Positions 62,959-64,000 of a DNA stretch of 64,000 bases are shown in pieces; within the stretch, counting starts at the first letter, position 1; every line of letters begins with the position of its first letter. Made by a program: the position numbers and the translations under genes. The notes beneath the pieces were generated by a model. That model saw nothing but the letters and a program-made list of their open reading frames with translations, was not told the DNA's origin and searched no databases. The stretch is taken from assembly GCF_038066715.1 (NCBI RefSeq), contig NZ_JBBUKT010000002.1, positions 248,001 to 312,000 on the forward strand, read 5' to 3'. The stretch is from Luteolibacter sp. Y139 (GTDB taxonomy: Bacteria; Verrucomicrobiota; Verrucomicrobiia; Verrucomicrobiales; Akkermansiaceae).

Positions 62959-64000
62959 TCAGGGAGCGGCGGAGGCCTTGGCGCGGAGGAAGCCTTTTCC
63001 GGTCAGGCCGTTCGATCCATCGAGGCTGAAGGTCTTCCATTCCCAGCCGCTGTGGAGGGCCGGTGGATTTGGCGGGGCGACCGGCGTGGACTCGACGCTG
63101 ACGCCGGTGGCAAAGGTGGTGAGGCCGGTGCTGCCTTCGATGGTGTAGCCGACGTCCGGATTGCTGCCGGTTGCCGGGGTGCCGGCGGTGAACGAAGTGC
63201 CGGTCCGCACGGCCACGGTGAGCAGCAGTTGCTTCTGGGTATCGACGTCGCCGCCGTCTTGCGCCAGGCCGTAGATCCGGCCGTTGTTCTTGCCGTCGCC
63301 GGGGTCGCCGTCGAAGGCGAACTCGGTGATGTTGTCCAGGCCATCGCGGTCCGGATCATCGGTGGCACCGGCTTGATTGGCCGGAACGCTGCCGCCGCCG
63401 ACGTAGGTTTGGATCCACGATTCGAATGGAGTGACTGCGGCAGGATTGATGATGGCCACGACTGGCGGAGTGGCGCCATTGCCATCGTCATCATAGGCGT
63501 AGTTGAGCGTGAAGCCGCTGGGCAGGCCGGTGACGCTGGCGAAGGTACCGGTCACGCCGCCGCTGAGTGACTTGAGGATCACGTGGGTAGATCCTGTCAG
63601 GGTGCCCGAGCCGCTGAATGCCAGTGTCGATGTTGCACCGAGGGTGATAGGGCCGGACGAGCTGGTGATCCGTGGGACCCGCGGCGAGGACGAGCTATCG
63701 TAGGTGAGGCTGAGGGCGCCATTGATGGCCGCGCCCGCGTTGGCGGAAAGGAGGCCTTGCGGGGCGAAGGTGGTGCCGGAATTCACCGTGACCAAGCCGC
63801 TGGTCTGGCCGCCGAAACCCAGCGTGCCTGCACTGACCGTGGTGGGTCCGGAGAAGTTGCTGGTGGCGGAGCTGAAGATCACGGTGCCCGCGCCGGTCTT
63901 GGTGAGCGAGCCGGTGCCGGTCGCAGGACCTGTCAGGGTTATCACCCGGGGCTCATTGGCTGGGCCTGATCCGGTGACCACGGCGGGCCCGTTGAGATTC
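62959..64000 (-). CDS. Autotransporter-associated beta-strand repeat protein, C-terminal part (runs off window end)
   Basis: At least 347 residues; the open frame continues past base 64000. It has PATR-type sequence (KTGAGTVIFSSATSNFSGPTTVSAGTLGFGG), a strand-rich stretch, then a C-terminal module of about 130 residues with a calcium-binding DPDRDGLDNITEF loop and a beta-sandwich ending in KTFSLDGSNGLTGKGFLRAKASAAP. Such tails are common on secreted Verrucomicrobia proteins. There is no transmembrane barrel, so export is by a signal in the missing N-terminus. A terminator follows the stop. Confidence 0.85.
   Translation of the reverse strand, partial: NLNGPAVVTGSGPANEPRVITLTGPATGTGSLTKTGAGTVIFSSATSNFSGPTTVSAGTLGFGGQTSGLVTVNSGTTFAPQGLLSANAGAAINGALSLTYDSSSSPRVPRITSSSGPITLGATSTLAFSGSGTLTGSTHVILKSLSGGVTGTFASVTGLPSGFTLNYAYDDDGNGATPPVVAIINPAAVTPFESWIQTYVGGGSVPANQAGATDDPDRDGLDNITEFAFDGDPGDGKNNGRIYGLAQDGGDVDTQKQLLLTVAVRTGTSFTAGTPATGSNPDVGYTIEGSTGLTTFATGVSVESTPVAPPNPPALHSGWEWKTFSLDGSNGLTGKGFLRAKASAAP

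Overview
This is a 64 kb stretch of a GC-rich, Gram-negative-type bacterial chromosome. The gene content fits Verrucomicrobiota, probably close to Luteolibacter/Verrucomicrobiaceae. The signs are very large secreted proteins with cadherin-like, PKD, LamG and FG-GAP domains, an autotransporter-associated beta-strand repeat protein with a calcium-binding C-terminal module, serine/threonine kinases next to ECF sigma factors, and a DACNV-type diadenylate-cyclase-like protein. The taxonomic call rests on this content only, because there is no rRNA in the window. I see no insertion sequence, prophage or CRISPR array.

Layout. 1-10100: housekeeping genes: partial aroB and a DEDDh exonuclease on the minus strand; a UbiA-like membrane protein, adk, fmt, a secreted protein, pyrH and frr on the plus strand; then ruvC-lipB, a DEAD-box helicase with a small membrane protein, and a two-gene coiled-coil/unknown operon on the minus strand. 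10326-18000: an ECF sigma factor overlapping a large membrane Ser/Thr kinase (kinase, PEGA-like and formylglycine-enzyme-like domains), an OsmC protein, and a 1269-residue FG-GAP/EF-hand protein. 18017-23708: a minus-strand surface-polysaccharide operon with an ABC transporter ATPase (Wzt type), a permease (Wzm type), a tandem-domain glycosyltransferase and a single-domain glycosyltransferase. 23938-33501: nuoGHI, a 57-residue membrane ORF, then nuoJKLMN, i.e. the membrane arm plus G and I of respiratory complex I, behind a near-perfect CRP-type palindrome. nuoA-F are not here.

34080-47794: the most unusual locus, a 4355-residue secreted RHS protein. Its N-terminal two-thirds is an adhesin-like array (cadherin-like repeats, von Willebrand A domain, two LamG domains, PKD-type repeats). 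This is followed by an RHS/YD-repeat shell and a variable C-terminal tip. Three bases downstream lies an AT-rich 150-residue gene that is probably its immunity protein, and then an overlapping short ORF that may be a remnant.

48098-58000: tRNA-Ile(CAU), a secreted glycosidase, an ECF sigma/anti-sigma-like/PDZ operon, a Tat-exported M19 dipeptidase, a YdeI-like protein, a secreted unknown, the DACNV/DAC-like protein, a GH18 chitinase-like enzyme and a secreted coiled-coil ClpP-like protease. 58154-62851: a phosphate locus with pitA and its DUF47 partner on one strand and pstB-phoU diverging from them. 62959-64000: the 3' end of an autotransporter-repeat protein that runs out of the window.

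At the DNA level two 58-bp copies of a palindromic repeat (after frr and after nuoN) show paired changes that keep their hairpins. No system here can be called new with certainty. The RHS-adhesin/toxin-immunity locus, the uncharacterised nuo small protein, the palindromic repeat family and the kinase/FGE fusion are the best candidates for follow-up.
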